Source: Bedellia somnulentella | Lineage: Eukaryota > Arthropoda > Insecta > Lepidoptera > Bedelliidae | NCBI GenBank assembly: GCA_963576735.1 | Contig: OY755198.1 | Span: 7,254,001-7,318,000 of the forward strand | DNA: 64,000 nt | Reading direction: 5' to 3' | Position numbers and translations under genes: made by a program | Shown here: one piece after another, positions 36,443 to 47,962 of the stretch | Layout of the letters: every line of letters begins with the position of its first letter | Numbering within the stretch: position 1 is the stretch's first letter | The notes under the pieces: generated by a model | The model's database searches: none | What the model saw: the letters and a program-made list of their open reading frames with translations, nothing else | What the model was told of the DNA's origin: nothing

Positions 36443-39400
36443 CAGTGGCGGCGTAGCATAGGTTGGCACCCGGGGCGACTTTCTATCGAGCACCCTCAAA
36501 ATAAAACGACAAATATTAAACGTGTTTACGTGACTTTATTTTGCTAAAATACTCAATGACATTATCAAAATTTACTTTCCTCTCCTTTTCAATGGACAAT
36601 ATGGATAGACTGGAAAGTCGTGTTTGGCTCATTGTAGATCTTAAGTAAGATTTTATTAACTTTAATTTTGAGAAACTTCTTTCACAAGTAGCCACCGAAA
36701 CATAAATAGTTAAAAAAAATCTTAGACATAGAGCTAGACTTGGAACAGACTCAGAATAGTCCCATTTTACAATAAATTTCAGAAGCTCCAAGGTAGTCCA
36801 TTGGATCGCTTCTTGAAGAGAAATGCTGGCGGCTTCCAAGTGGCGCCTCAGTCGTAAAATCTCCAAAATAATGTGCTCTGCAGAAAATTCATCATAGATT
36901 TTTGTAAGATTTGGAACTTTATCACGAAGTTCTTCTTCTGTTGACGTAAGTAGAGTTTCAGACTGAACAACACCAAATGTTATGAGAATATCATCCATTG
37001 CTTTTAAGCGATGCTCTAGTTCTTGGTAAAATCTATCAAGACATTCTAACATAGCTCTATGCAACTCTTCTGGCAATGTTAGTCCAACATCTTGGGACAT
37101 TTCTCCTGGCATTCGTTTTCGGAATCTCCTCCTTCCTCTTCTTTCAACGGAGATATCCAAGTCCTCACATTACTCAGTTGCGTAGGAAATAGCTCTTTCC
37201 ACTATTTGTATACGTTGAGTTTGAAGAAAAATTTTTAGGGCTTTAATTTTTATAACACACTTTTCCAGCGATAGTCCAGATGTTTGGATATACTTTTATG
37301 TCTGATTAACTTCTTCTAGGATTTCACACCAAAAAGAGAGGTAGCATAAAAAACTGAAGTCACATAAAGCTGGTAAGAGTGTGGATGCTGCTTCTCTTGT
37401 ATCGACGTTTTCTCTGCTGCTTCTGGGATCACACATCTCTTCGAGTGTTGATACAAGTTTCTCAAAATTATTCTTCAATGACTTAACAGCATCGTGATGA
37501 GCACTCCATCTTGTCTCTACTAGTCTTTTGACCGATACGCCTACACTTTTCATTAGAATTTCCCATCTATGTGTGGATGACGAAAAGAACGTGTAAACTC
37601 TTTCTACTGTTCCAAAAAATGTTACACTTGAACTAACACTCATGAAAGAGTGCACCCCACATAGATTTAGCGAATGATTAGCACAAGGCATAAACAAAGC
37701 TTTAGGATTGTGTTTCTTAATGATAGATTGCACACCACCATGAACTCCTGCCATGGTTGCAGCGTTATCATATCCTTGAGCCCGACATAGATGAATGTCC
37801 AAGTTATCACTCTTTAACTGCGTAAGGATATTTTCCGTAAGTTCGATTGCAGTCTTTCCAGCTATAGGGAAGAAACCTAGAAATGATTCCTTCACTTCAA
37901 CTTGATCGCCTTCAATATGAACATATCTGATTACATAACTCATCTGATCAACATGTGATATGTCTGGTGTACTATCGAAAATAATTCCAAAATATTTAGC
38001 TTTCTTTATGTCGTCCAAAATGTTATTCTTCACTTCTCTCCCCAAAAGACTGATGAACTCATTTTGAATGTCTTTAGACAAATAAGAATCTACCCGTTTA
38101 CTTTTTGTACAGGCGATAGCATGTTCAATTCTAATTTTGTGCTCTTTTAGCACTGGATCATATTTTGACAATAGATTAACTAATTCTAAAAAGTTCCCTC
38201 TATTGTCTGATGAAATCCCTTCTCTATGTCCTCTTAGAGGAAGATTTTGGCGTGCCAGGAAAAGAATGATATCCAAAAGGCGACTGTCACGCCACTTTTT
38301 TTTTCTTGATCTAAGACCATTTGATGCTCATAATCGATAGTTTTTTGCAGCTTCAATCCATTCTCCAAGATTTTCCATTTTTCAAAACAGGAGAGATGGC
38401 CCTCAGAATTCTCGTGTTCAGACTCTTTAGGATTTAGTTTCCACCATGAATTAAAACCGTTAACGAAACTCTGTTTTGTTTCATGGTGCGTGAATAGTTT
38501 GCAGCAAAAACAGTATAAGCTTTTTTTTATTGGAGAGTATACCATCCATTTTCTGAGTACTTTTTCTCCATTTGGTAACGCTTTATAAAACCATTCTGAA
38601 TGAAAATGTCGGCTCTTTCCTTTTATTTTATATCCAGATCTTTGGACAGTGTCTACAAATGAACCATCTCTGTTTTGATAGGGTTCACTTCCCGCTTTAA
38701 CGATTTCAACTCTCAGATCATCAGACATTGGTGTTGGCCAAGTAGCAACATCGAAATGAGTAGTGCCATGCACCTTTTCTTCATCGTTTTCAATTTGCTG
38801 GGATTTTTCTTCATTGTCGCTATTTCGCCCTTTTTCTTGGTCATATTCTTCTTGGTGCTGATCTTCGCCTTGTCTTTCATCTTGTGTATCAAAATTGTCA
38901 GGCTCTCTTCCCAGCGTCCCTTCATCTAATGCATCTTGGCTCTGTGTTTTTTCATCATCTGTTACATCAAGAAGGTCACTTTCAACACTTTGCTGTGATG
39001 TATTTGGTACCAGAGAAGCCGAAGGTGCTACAAATTTCAAAATTGATCCAGATAACGATTCACGTGCAAGTTCTTTTGATTTTTTTATTTTTCTTTGCTG
39101 AAATCCACTAGGTCTATTTCTCTTCATAATAAAGTTATATTCTGTAAAGATCGATAAAGGAATACTTGTTAATTTTGTCAGTTTTTTCTCGCTCATTATC
39201 ATATTATAGCATAGTAGAAGTAAGACAAGCAGTATATCGGCAGTGTATTTTTCTTTTGTTTAAATAATAATAATAGTGCAAATTATGTTGGATGAATTTG
39301 AATTCTTAGTTCAACTATAAAAATATTAAGCAAAACCATTTTTAAATCATGTTTAAAAAATACTTATTTTTTTCTATTTTTTTATACACAATTGGAAATA

Positions 39401-40270
39401 ACGTTAAACCTACAAATTGAAGTCCGTACGTACTGTACGATTATTTTACGATAGCCGCTCTGAAGTAGGCTTTCCGAACTTAGCGCATTTACTGTACACT
39501 CAAAACAAAACTAAAAACTAATCGTATAATATTGATCGGTTATAGGATTGAAAATTAAAAAATTAAGGAATCAATTAGTTTTGTTACAAGTGAAAGTAAA
39601 TGCGCTAAGTGCGGAAAGCCTGATTTCAGAGCGGCCATCATAAAATAATCGTGCTGTGGCTGATACGCAGCTAAAGAGAGAGAAATACCGAGGAACTATA
39701 TAGGCGGCGGCCTATTATGGCGGGTTTCGGCCATTTGTATGCATGAATTAAATATAACGTTATACTCAATACTGCTCATTTTACATCGTCGTGATAAATT
39801 AATTATACGTACAATTTATACTGTCAACAGAATGTTAAATTCAGATCGGCCGAAACCTATAATTTAACTAGATACATATATAACTAATGTGGGAAAAAAT
39901 AGGTGTATAGTTCAAATAAAATTCACCTTTTAAACTCTGTGTAATATCCACCAATACACTCACTCCTTTATTACACAATGTTTAGTATTTATTGACTTTC
40001 GTTTGAATTAATGTGACGCAATAACACTGACTGACCAACTGTCGTCACGTCAACTAATTGTCATTGTTTCGCGACCGGCATCCGTTGCCGGGCAACGGAC
40101 ACGGGTCGGGGAGGGAGGGACCGAAACAAGTTGCCCCTTCCGCCCGCGATGCGCAAGCGGGTACTATCTGCGTGACAGAGTTGGTATTTCTTTGTCACCA
40201 TGTTGTCACCCCTTGATGCTTGGCACCCGGGGCGGACCGCCCCCACCGCCCCCCCTTTACGCCGCCACTG
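36443..40270 (-). mobile_element. hAT transposon (ZMYM/DUF4371 type), 3.83 kb
   Basis: Inverted ends CAGTGGCGGCGTA (36443) and TACGCCGCCACTG (to 40270), exact 8 bp duplication TCGTGGTG (36435-36442, 40271-40278). Both subterminal regions share GGCACCCGGGGCG. Contains the transposase remnant at 36516-39202. Inserted in the jockey-like LINE. Confidence 0.95.
36516..39202 (-). pseudogene. hAT transposase, zinc-finger MYM-type-1-like, frame broken
   Basis: Read in three pieces. 39202-38234 (322 aa): acidic lead (SDNEEKSQQIENDEEKVHG), then a TTF-type zinc finger with WMVYSPIKKSLYCFCCKLF and EHENSEGHLSCFEKW. 38276-37296 (326 aa): DUF4371/RNase H-like part with FGIIFDSTPDISHVDQ (catalytic D region), RAQGYDNAATMAGVHGG, MPCANHSLNLCG and KRLVETRWSAHHDAVK. 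37160-36516 (214 aa): hAT dimerisation end with YVSVATCERSFSKLKLIKS and RLSSLSILSIE. A frameshift near 38240-38275 and at least one break between 37160 and 37296 interrupt it. Otherwise the reading is long and clean, so inactivation looks recent. ZMYM1-like host genes come from this transposase family, but the transposon ends here show it is an element, not a host gene. Confidence 0.9.
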
Positions 40271-40400
40271 TCGTGGTGACAGTTGTCCGCCCAGTCGAAC
40301 AAACGACGGGCCAACTCCACCACGAATTCCTCCACGGTCTCGACCCGGAGATCACGGTGAATCGTGCTATTACGCACGTACCGCCCGGCTTTCACCAATT

Positions 40401-40886
40401 CGGTATGCAAAGTTTTACAAAAGTGGTGCTGATTACGAAACCGTTTCGACATATTATGTTTTTAAAACAAAATTTCTTGAAATGAAATCAAACAAAGCTA
40501 AGATGACCGTTATTTTAACAAAATACTGTAACAGTATTTGACCTTCAGCGTTATTTCAAAGACAATCGTTTTTGCAGTTTATAAATAAAATATCAAAAAT
40601 AAAAAGTTTGTTAAGTATAATATCGTAATAATTTCATTTGAGATCACAAATTCGTGAAATGTTTTGCAATCAGCAAGATTTTTATTTAACATTTCGCTTT
40701 ATTTGCATGCTACGTGATATTTTCGATCGATGACGTCATTAAGTACAAACGTTGAACAATCTTTAAAAAATCATAAGTTTGCAATTACTCATTTTAGATG
40801 TAAAATATTCAAATTAGTCTTTTATTTTCTTGTTTGCTATCGAATAAAAATATTCAATAAATACCAAAAAAAAACTTTCCATACCG
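40401..40886 (+). mobile_element. MITE family G copy 3, inside the jockey-like LINE
   Basis: CGGTATGCAAAG to CTTTCCATACCG, flanked on both sides by AATT (40397-40400, 40887-40890). Confidence 0.85.
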
Positions 40887-41735
40887 AATTGGCACCGTGC
40901 ACCGAGCACCGTGTTCTGGACCCTCTGCAAGCGTAGCTTGTTTTGGGCGGAAAGTACGCTGGACTGGACCAATTATAGGCCCTGACATATTGAGGCAATT
41001 TGATTTTCACCATTTTGGCGCTTACGGCAGCAGTGAGAGGGAAAGGAACTAATGAAGGGATGGGACAGTAAGATAGAATATATCGATAAAAGCTTCTACT
41101 TAAAGGAATGAATCATACTACTCTTAATGCATAAATCATGGCTAATATCATGTAATACAGTATATGTATGTATGGCTAATGTCCAAACTGATTCAATTAG
41201 TCGCTAATACTATGACTTAGCAAGGATCTAGTAATCGAAGTTAGCCGATGCTAGGGAATGAGGGTGGTATATGACTAGATCAAAAAATAGATAGATACGT
41301 TTTTTTAAGAAAATGAAACTTGTACCTTAGACGTATGAGCTGCTACGCGTTTCACTTGCCCGTGACAATACAAACAATAGAGTCAGTAAAGTATTTATAG
41401 AAAATAAACATAGTTTTATTATTTATTATATTAAGTATAAATAAAAACAAAGTTTTTTGAATTATACACTTATTCAAAGTAGTGCATGACTTAAGCTAAA
41501 TAAAACAACCTTCAGAGAAGTGTTTTGATCATATTTAATAATATTCTTTCGGAACGCGAACTAGACTTATTGATACTTTTCAGCCGTGATTTCAGACTCC
41601 TATTTTCATTTGGATACCTGTAAATTACAAGGTAATCTTTGTTTAACAATCTGTCTATGGCCACTACACGGCCTATTGCGGTAAATTTTATCGAAACTGA
41701 ATTTCACAGCATGTTCACAGCACTATTGAATATTA

Positions 41736-41938
41736 TCTTCTATATATATAAAAGAAAGTGGTGTTAGTTACACTATTTATAACTCAAGAATGGATGAACC
41801 GATCTGGCTGAAAATTGATGGAGAGGTAGCTTAGAACCAGGAAAAGGACATAGGATATTTATCATTTCGCTAAATATCGTAGGGGGTAAGCAGTAAAAAA
41901 AATAACACCATCCGTGCGAAGCCGGGGCGGACCACTAG
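41736..41938 (+). mobile_element. Short Helitron-like repeat
   Basis: Starts TCTTCTATATATATAAAAG after an A and ends with the stem CCGTGCGAAGCCGGGGCGG then ACCACTAG before a T. ATGGATGAACCGATCTGGCT in the middle is a common lepidopteran repeat motif. Confidence 0.6.
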
Positions 41939-42159
41939 TTTTTTATAAAAAACCATAGATATACTATTTATTTTATTTAAAACAAACTATTATGCTATAT
42001 AGTAAAAAAAACACTGGCCATTTTGCAGTTTACGTCAGATTTAGTTCCTTTCCCCCACATTGGGGGCGCTTTAAATCGGCACAATAAATAGCTGTCATTT
42101 TAAAACGTATCATTAGTCCAGCGTACTTATATACTTTAATGGAGGTCAGTGCTCCGTGT

Positions 42160-42769
42160 CAAGACTCTGTGCAGGATGTTTCCGGGCTAACACCAAAATT
42201 GTAAAGGACGTAAAAAAGATCTGTGTTGAAGAGTTTCTCACGGGTTCTTCTCTAAACAAAACACCTTCCGCATCAGAAGTAAACTTAGTGTTAAGTTGCA
42301 ATTTGACGTTCAAAAAACAAAGATTTATTTCTTTAATTTGAAATAAATTAGTATTTTATTTATTTAAATATTTATTTCTGAACTTTACAAATAGTTTGGT
42401 TTGGTTCTGTGTTGTGTTTATAATAATCAAAAATAATGTTAGCGAATTGTATATAAAAGATATGAATTCTTCATCTTGTTATTGTTTACGACAGTATCAG
42501 GAAATTTGTCTAATTATAGTTCCATTTAAAATACACATTCTGACACATCTTATGGACTTGATTTTAAAATCTCCTCATTACCATTGCTGTACTTTTTTTT
42601 AATAATCTAAATTTCTCTAACACATTCAACAAAGAACCAACATACCGATATTCTGCGTTTCAATCCAAATTGGCTCAATTATTCCTTTATATGTTCTATA
42701 CATGCATTTATCAAAATGAGTAATCTGCTCTACAACCGTAACCTCAAACTCTCCGTAAGATGCCGTTTA
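42160..42769. other. Intergenic, no gene recognised
   Basis: A short frame at 42156-42341 starts at the transposon edge and has no recognisable homology. Otherwise AT-rich. Confidence 0.35.
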
Positions 42770-43130
42770 GTGCAGTGCTAGGTATTTTCAGTTCTTCTTG
42801 ACGGAGTAGAAGCGTGGACACTAACTCAGACCTTGTGTAAACGGTAAGAAGCCTTCAAAATGTGGATCTACAGAAGAATGCTGAAAATATCCTGGACGGA
42901 TAGAGTAAGAAACGAAACGGTTCTGCAGAGAATACACAATTAATCCTGCAGGGAAAAATACAAGGCCGCAGAAGACCGGGCCGTAGGTAAACCCAGTATC
43001 TTCAAAATCTGTCCGAATGAGTCAACTCCAGTTCCACCGAATTGTTCCGCGCCGCAACATCGCGGGCCAAAATGGCCATAATGGTAGCCGACCTCCGATT
43101 GGAGATGGCACCCAAAGAAGAAGATCTTCA
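42770..43130 (+). mobile_element. RTE/L2-like LINE C-terminal fragment, decayed
   Basis: Shifting frames encode YGVEAWTLTQT-like, EAFKMWIYRRMLKISWTDRV, GRRRPGR and LFRAATSRAKMAIMVADLRL, the tail that follows the reverse transcriptase in many insect LINEs. Several frameshifts; no catalytic part. Confidence 0.65.
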
Positions 43131-43599
43131 ATACAGCTGCGATGACCTGAAAACTGTCCTCTTCACACATTTTCCTGGTTCTCACCTTTACTACAAATTT
43201 AAACTTTGAACCCAGAAATTGTTACTTATACTATATAAACTTGTTTCTTCTTGGTAAAGTGGGATTTAATTTTCTCACATCAAGTAGATTCATTTTAACT
43301 ATGTATACCCGTTTCTATAAGAATTTCGGGTCATTCTTTCTTAGCGCTCATTTACACTATAGAGAAACCCATATAACGAATTTCAACATCTCTCTCTGAG
43401 TTTCAGTATCATGTACCGATTTCACTGTACTCATGGGAATTTTGGATATATTTTTTAAGTTCACATACACATACTCTAAACTAGGAACCCACTTATCAAA
43501 ATTTTTACTTTTATACGTCATATCGAGTTGGTAAATTTCCTGGATCATTAAAGTACTAGGATCATTATTTAGTTAGATTATATCCACGTTTACTCCAGC
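43131..43599. other. Intergenic, no feature recognised
   Basis: AT-rich with no named repeat or supported gene. Confidence 0.35.
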
Positions 43600-44130
43600 T
43601 TTGTAGTGTCGCCTCAGAATAACATCTTACGAGACCCATCATCAACCTTCTATTTATTCACAACCTATTTTTCAACTTTCGAGATTGATTTAGGTTTATC
43701 TTTACATAGAAATAATGAAATGAGTGCATACTTTGATTTGCATGTGCACACAACGGTTAACTTGGTATTATTAAAAGATGTTATACGGCTTATCGTCTTT
43801 ATTCGGATTGATTGCATTAAGCACGAAATGGATCCTACAGAGGAATGGATATGTCTCAAATCATATGTAAGTAATGTAGCTCTACGAGAGCACTACACTA
43901 CGCTGAAAGCAAACTTCACGTCGCAAGGACTGACCTTGGACTTATTGGTGGACTTACTGACAATATACCTTCACTACTCAAAGCAATATACTTGTATATT
44001 GTTATTGTGTAATCAATATTATGTTTATGTTTTGATTATTTGTGTTGTCGTCTCGTCTTGTTTTGAATTGTGCATGTATGGCAAATTGTTTGTAAGTGCT
44101 CCATGTCTTAGTTGTAAAACTGCGCAATAA
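43600..44130 (+). other. Unexplained open frame of about 170 codons
   Basis: Open from a worn family A head (GTAGTGTCGCCTCAGAATAA) to the TAA at 44128-44130. The first ATG in frame is at 43718. Contains DPTEEWICLKSYVSNVALRE and ends in a hydrophobic, Cys-rich stretch. I do not recognise it; a domesticated or decayed transposon piece, or chance, is likely. Confidence 0.25.
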
Positions 44131-44231
44131 CTTAGCTCTCAGTCTTTTTCACATTTTCATCATCTAAAAACGGTGAATATCTTTATGGCAGCTAACTAAA
44201 TTATCATCTAAATTACTGGCAACCAGTCATA

Positions 44232-45509
44232 ATGGCGTTCGACGCAATCAAATCTGAAAAATTTTCGTCTCTTCCAACTGAACTTGTGGTCAATATTTTT
44301 TCGTTCTTGACCGCTAAAGAACTTGTAAGAAGTCGCCGTGTATGCCAGCGATGGAAAGACATTATCGATGGATTAGTAAATTGCGAATATTTTTGGGAAA
44401 TGCACTGCAGAAAAAACTTTCCCGAGACGTATAGGGAGGCGCACGAAAAATCACCATGTAATCTAAGCTGGTTTGGTGTTTTCAAATCTTTGTCACTTTG
44501 GCCTCAGTTTTTGAGTGCACGGGAAGAAAGAGATGTTCTAGCAGTATGTGTTAATGATATGGATGAAAATATAAACTTGCAAGTCCTGCCAAATGGAATC
44601 ATAGGTGTGCACAAGAAGAATGGCGTTAACTATTACGATATAAATACTTTGGAAGGTTACCCACACCGCAAAGTTATTCATAGCTGCAGCTTAGGTTATG
44701 CTGAAAACAATAAATTCCTCGTCATACTCGGAGTATTGCTTCATTTATATGTAATAAGGAAAAATGTTGTTGGAACTGAATATGAGACAAATGTAATGTA
44801 TCAGGATGTGAAAACATTTCTGTTGACCAATGGCAATATTTTCTATGTAACCACAAATGATGAGATTTACAGAGTTGACTTATATTTCACAGAAATACAA
44901 ACCAAGTTGTTGTACCGATTAAATGAACCCGTTATGTGTTTGGCACCAATCATAGGAGGTGTGAGTATTGCTACGTATGACCGTAATGTGTATACGCTTG
45001 TAAACAAAACTCTGAAATTACAAGGTTCAATCAATGATGCTAAATACCCGCTTCAACTTTTGAAAGTTAACAAGCTTTGGGACCATGTTCAATGGCAAGT
45101 GTACAAGAACTGGATGTATTTGATAAACAGGCCTATCCCTAATGGACCTTCACAATGCATTCTGACAGTAAAGAAGTATGGTCCCATGGTCTTTGTTGGC
45201 TGCAGGTATAATATATTGCGAGTTTACTACAATCCTACAGAAGCTGAAGAGTTTGACTTCCATAATGAGGAGCCAATGAAACAATATAATTTAATTGAAC
45301 ACAAAGATTTGCCCGCTGACTCTGCAAGCGGTGTAAATGCTATTGATGTATTGGAACGAGAAGAAGGTCATACTGTTGTTGCGTGTTTGACGAAAGCAAT
45401 TGCTATTATAAATTTCACTCACAACTTTAAAAGAAGCTCATCATTGGCGATGCTGCCGTATAATGAAACTGACAGAGTTAAGTTATTTAAACCAAGTAAC
45501 GCTATGTAA
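44232..45509 (+). CDS. F-box protein, single exon, 425 aa
   Basis: An uninterrupted frame from ATG to TAA. Residues 11-50 are an F-box: SLPTELVVNIFSFLTAKELV then RRVCQRWKDII, with the LP, I-S-L and VC..W signature that binds Skp1, so the protein should be a substrate adaptor of an SCF ubiquitin ligase. The rest (about 90-425) has repeating strand-rich stretches (GVNYYDINTL, FYVTTNDEIYRVDL, MVFVGCRYNILRVY, TVVACLTKAIAIIN) that look like propeller blades, but I cannot see clear WD repeats and do not know the substrate. The lack of introns among intron-rich neighbours suggests retroposition or simply an intronless F-box gene. Its codon use and open frame suggest it is functional. Confidence 0.9.
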   Translation: MAFDAIKSEKFSSLPTELVVNIFSFLTAKELVRSRRVCQRWKDIIDGLVNCEYFWEMHCRKNFPETYREAHEKSPCNLSWFGVFKSLSLWPQFLSAREERDVLAVCVNDMDENINLQVLPNGIIGVHKKNGVNYYDINTLEGYPHRKVIHSCSLGYAENNKFLVILGVLLHLYVIRKNVVGTEYETNVMYQDVKTFLLTNGNIFYVTTNDEIYRVDLYFTEIQTKLLYRLNEPVMCLAPIIGGVSIATYDRNVYTLVNKTLKLQGSINDAKYPLQLLKVNKLWDHVQWQVYKNWMYLINRPIPNGPSQCILTVKKYGPMVFVGCRYNILRVYYNPTEAEEFDFHNEEPMKQYNLIEHKDLPADSASGVNAIDVLEREEGHTVVACLTKAIAIINFTHNFKRSSSLAMLPYNETDRVKLFKPSNAM

Positions 45510-45699
45510 GATTTAAGTTAGACTGAAATTACTTGTTATATATAAATAGTTCATATAATTTTAATATAAATTAATGGGTAGATTGTAGGATAATCTGTAA
45601 CTTTGTTAAATTCATTATTTCTACATGACAGATGGTATCAAAATACTTTTACTACTTTACAAATTTAAAAGTTTCTACTGAATGTTGCAATCATTTGAT

Positions 45700-45848
45700 T
45701 TTTAGGCAATGCATTCAGAAACATATCACCAAAAATATTTGTTTTACAATCTTTTCCCCACTTAACTTCTAAAAGTAGCTGAAGAATTTACTAATACTGA
45801 AGCTCTGGCTACCCCATTTAGGGATTTATAGCCATGAGTATGTCATTT
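45700..45848 (+). repeat. Family A copy 29, 3' half
   Basis: ACATATCACCAAAAATATTT to GCCATGAGTATG; head missing. Confidence 0.6.
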
Positions 45849-46159
45849 ACATAACATAAAGTCCAGATACCTGCTGCCTCATTAGATGCCCTCAAAAATA
45901 TATGGTATAGTGAGACATTACATTTTAATGTTTATTGTATTTTAGATAGTTTGCCGTGATGTATAGTGTATTGTAGTGTTAACTGTTGAATTAAGAGCTT
46001 CTGACCCATCACCAATGTTTGTTGCAGCTTGATTACGGAAAACAACGAAATTTATGTTAGAGATAGTAATTATAAAATCCTTTTTGCATTGGAGCATATC
46101 TTCCAACTATAACTATTGATAAGCCAACTTGTTATGTACTAAAGTATAAGAATATACTT
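45849..46159. other. Intergenic, no gene
   Basis: A worn CTGACCCATCACCAATGTTT near 46000 may be an old family A piece; otherwise nothing. Confidence 0.35.
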
Positions 46160-46300
46160 ACATACATATACTCACGCCGTTAGTTCCCATTGGGGTAGGC
46201 AGAGACTATCGATCGTCACTTTGTACGCTCCCTGCAAACCTCTCCAGCTTTTTTCACATCCATCGATCTTTTCATACATACTCTTTTATTCTTCATCCTT
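46160..46300 (-). repeat. Family C LINE 3' end
   Basis: ACATACATATACTCACGCCG, GTTCCCATTGGGGTAGGCAG and CATACTCTTTTATTCTTC. Confidence 0.7.
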
Positions 46301-47083
46301 ATAAAAATATGCATCCATGATAAGAAACAAATATCTTATTTAATTCAGTAAGCCACTGCCGCAGCTGTATATATCCATAAAGCATTTCTATAACTCCACC
46401 TTCATTATATTAATGGTTTTATAACCATGGTTTTCTATATCTTTGTGCTAAATTGACTGCCAATAAAATTGGTATGGTAGAAGAGACAGATATTTATTTA
46501 AAAAAAATCGTGTCATGACTGCAAATATGCAATGAAAATGTGAGTTTAAATTGCACAATTTTGCGTATTATTAGGGATAGAAATAGTATTCAACTTCTAT
46601 AAATACTTAATATAAACAACTATCTTATTGAAATATGTAGGTAGAAAATTATCTCTGTTATAGCTTTAATTTATAGTATTTTAATTTATTTCTAAATTAT
46701 TAATTTCAATTGTATAATGTTGTAGTTGCAGTCGTAATGTTTGGAATGATTGAATTATTCAGCGGCCTAAAGTTTGTCTTTGGGGCCACTTTTGTCGCTC
46801 AGCATATTGATAAGCTTCTGTTGGATCTTTAAAACACATTACCGTAACATTAATAAAAAAAAAGATGAAATAAAAAAGACGACAGGCAACGCAACAATAT
46901 AATAAACTGTTACTTAATTTTAAATATAAAGTTATTTCGTTGGTGTTCAATTAATTTAATTCATAGCGATGTATTTGTACTCTTTATTAGTGATAGAGGC
47001 TATAGACATCTCTTATTGCATCAGTTAGATTGCCAAAAAATGTTAGATTCAATACACCTAGCTGAATATTGACAGAACGTGGC
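46301..47083. other. Intergenic, AT-rich, nothing recognised
   Basis: No coding signal or named repeat. Confidence 0.35.
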
Positions 47084-47087
47084 TTAA

Positions 47088-47259
47088 GAGCTTATTCCAT
47101 TACACTTTGTCGTTGTTGAATTCAGACGTCCTTCGAAGTTACTGCCGCAGACGCTTGTTATTTGTCTACTTGCTTTGTCTTCTGAACGTTATTCCACTAG
47201 TCTGAATTCAGATTCTGTGGCTTTCAGACGTCTTCATTTAGACAAATGGAATAAGCTCT
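47088..47259. mobile_element. MITE with TTAA target, copy 2
   Basis: GAGCTTATTCCATT...AATGGAATAAGCTC with TTAA on both sides (47084-47087, 47260-47263), as left by piggyBac-type insertion. Confidence 0.85.
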
Positions 47260-47267
47260 TTAACATA

Positions 47268-47399
47268 ACGGCCCGCGCCGCCTCCCTGCTGCAGAGGGTG
47301 CGGGCCAGCCCCAACAACATCCTGCAAGCTATTGCGGATAGGGTGGATTCGCCTTATATATGGCATTGTATTAATCTTCAATGTAAATATAATAGTTAG
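47268..47399 (+). other. Possible orphan exon
   Basis: A GC-rich stretch directly after the MITE encodes RAASLLQRVRASPNNILQAI then ADRVDSPYIWH. Composition and wording look protein-coding, unlike its surroundings, and CTGCTGCAG before AGGGTG could be an acceptor. No partner exon or family is recognised. It may be a gene relic or an exon of an untraced gene. Confidence 0.3.
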
Positions 47400-47799
47400 G
47401 TAGAAGTAGTATTTAGTATTTTTTAAGGTGTCTAACATAGTTGATAAGTCTTGTTACTAACAATATGAGCCCTGTTGCTTTGAATAAAGATTTATTATAT
47501 ATTACAAGACTGTTTAAAACGTTGTTGACATCACATGCAAAGATTTTTGGTTACTTTATCAACATTACCCGTAAACAAACAAAAACCTCAAACAATCTTT
47601 ATTCATGGAATTCATAATACCTTATATAGGTCTTAAGTCATAAAAAATATGATTAAGAATAAATGACAGTTAGTCAAGTATTTATTTAATTCATATGGAA
47701 GATGATCCTTCCTGTAGTACATTTTAATTTTAAAGAAAGCACTTGTGAAAAATAATATCGAATAAAAAAATAAATTTAAAATGTGGTAACGTTATTAGG

Positions 47800-47962
47800 T
47801 TATTACTAATAAATAAAGAATAAATAAAGGAAAGAAAAATTTCGACACAGGTGGGAACCGCGACCTCGGATATACACCCCCGTCGCTCTGCCAATTGAGC
47901 TACCGTGTCAATGGATGCCAGCGCGAAATTCTTCTATCCTTTATTTCTTTTACACGTTTAAA
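47800..47962 (-). repeat. tRNA-derived SINE, family T, near complete
   Basis: Inverse of B box (GGTGGGAACCGCGACCTC) and A box (TGCCAATTGAGCTAC), with the TTACTAATAAATAAAG tail. Confidence 0.7.

Larger units (their letters stand above)
36071..40951 (-). mobile_element. Jockey-like LINE 3' end, itself split twice
   Basis: Flanked by an exact 12 bp duplication AAGTACGCTGGA (36059-36070, 40952-40963). Coding pieces on the minus strand read KLRLQRVQNTVLGARC (before the MITE at 40401-40886), then AGRYVRNSTIHRDL and ETVEEFVVELARRLFDWAD, the C-terminal tail of a jockey-type reverse transcriptase ORF, continuing past the hAT insertion. The 36071-36442 part is its GC-rich end and 3' UTR. The catalytic domain is absent. 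Confidence 0.75.
36036..42151. mobile_element. Outermost element of a nest: 1.2 kb non-autonomous DNA transposon split by a LINE
   Basis: Left end CACTGACCTCCATTATA (36036) and right end inverse TAATGGAGGTCAGTG (to 42151) share about 37 bp including AAGTACGCTGGACT. Flanks CTTCGTGT (36028-36035) and CTCCGTGT (42152-42159) match 7 of 8. Its own sequence is 36036-36070 plus 40964-42151, about 1.22 kb, with no coding region. An 8 bp duplication suggests hAT or a similar superfamily. Confidence 0.7.

Noticed and set aside
36053..36461. Several overlapping open frames in GC-rich DNA
   Set aside because: High GC lowers stop frequency; this is the 3' end of the jockey-like LINE.
42156..42341. Cys-containing frame suggestive of a zinc finger (RLCAGCF)
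   Set aside because: Begins at a transposon end, lacks further paired Cys/His, and has no splice context.
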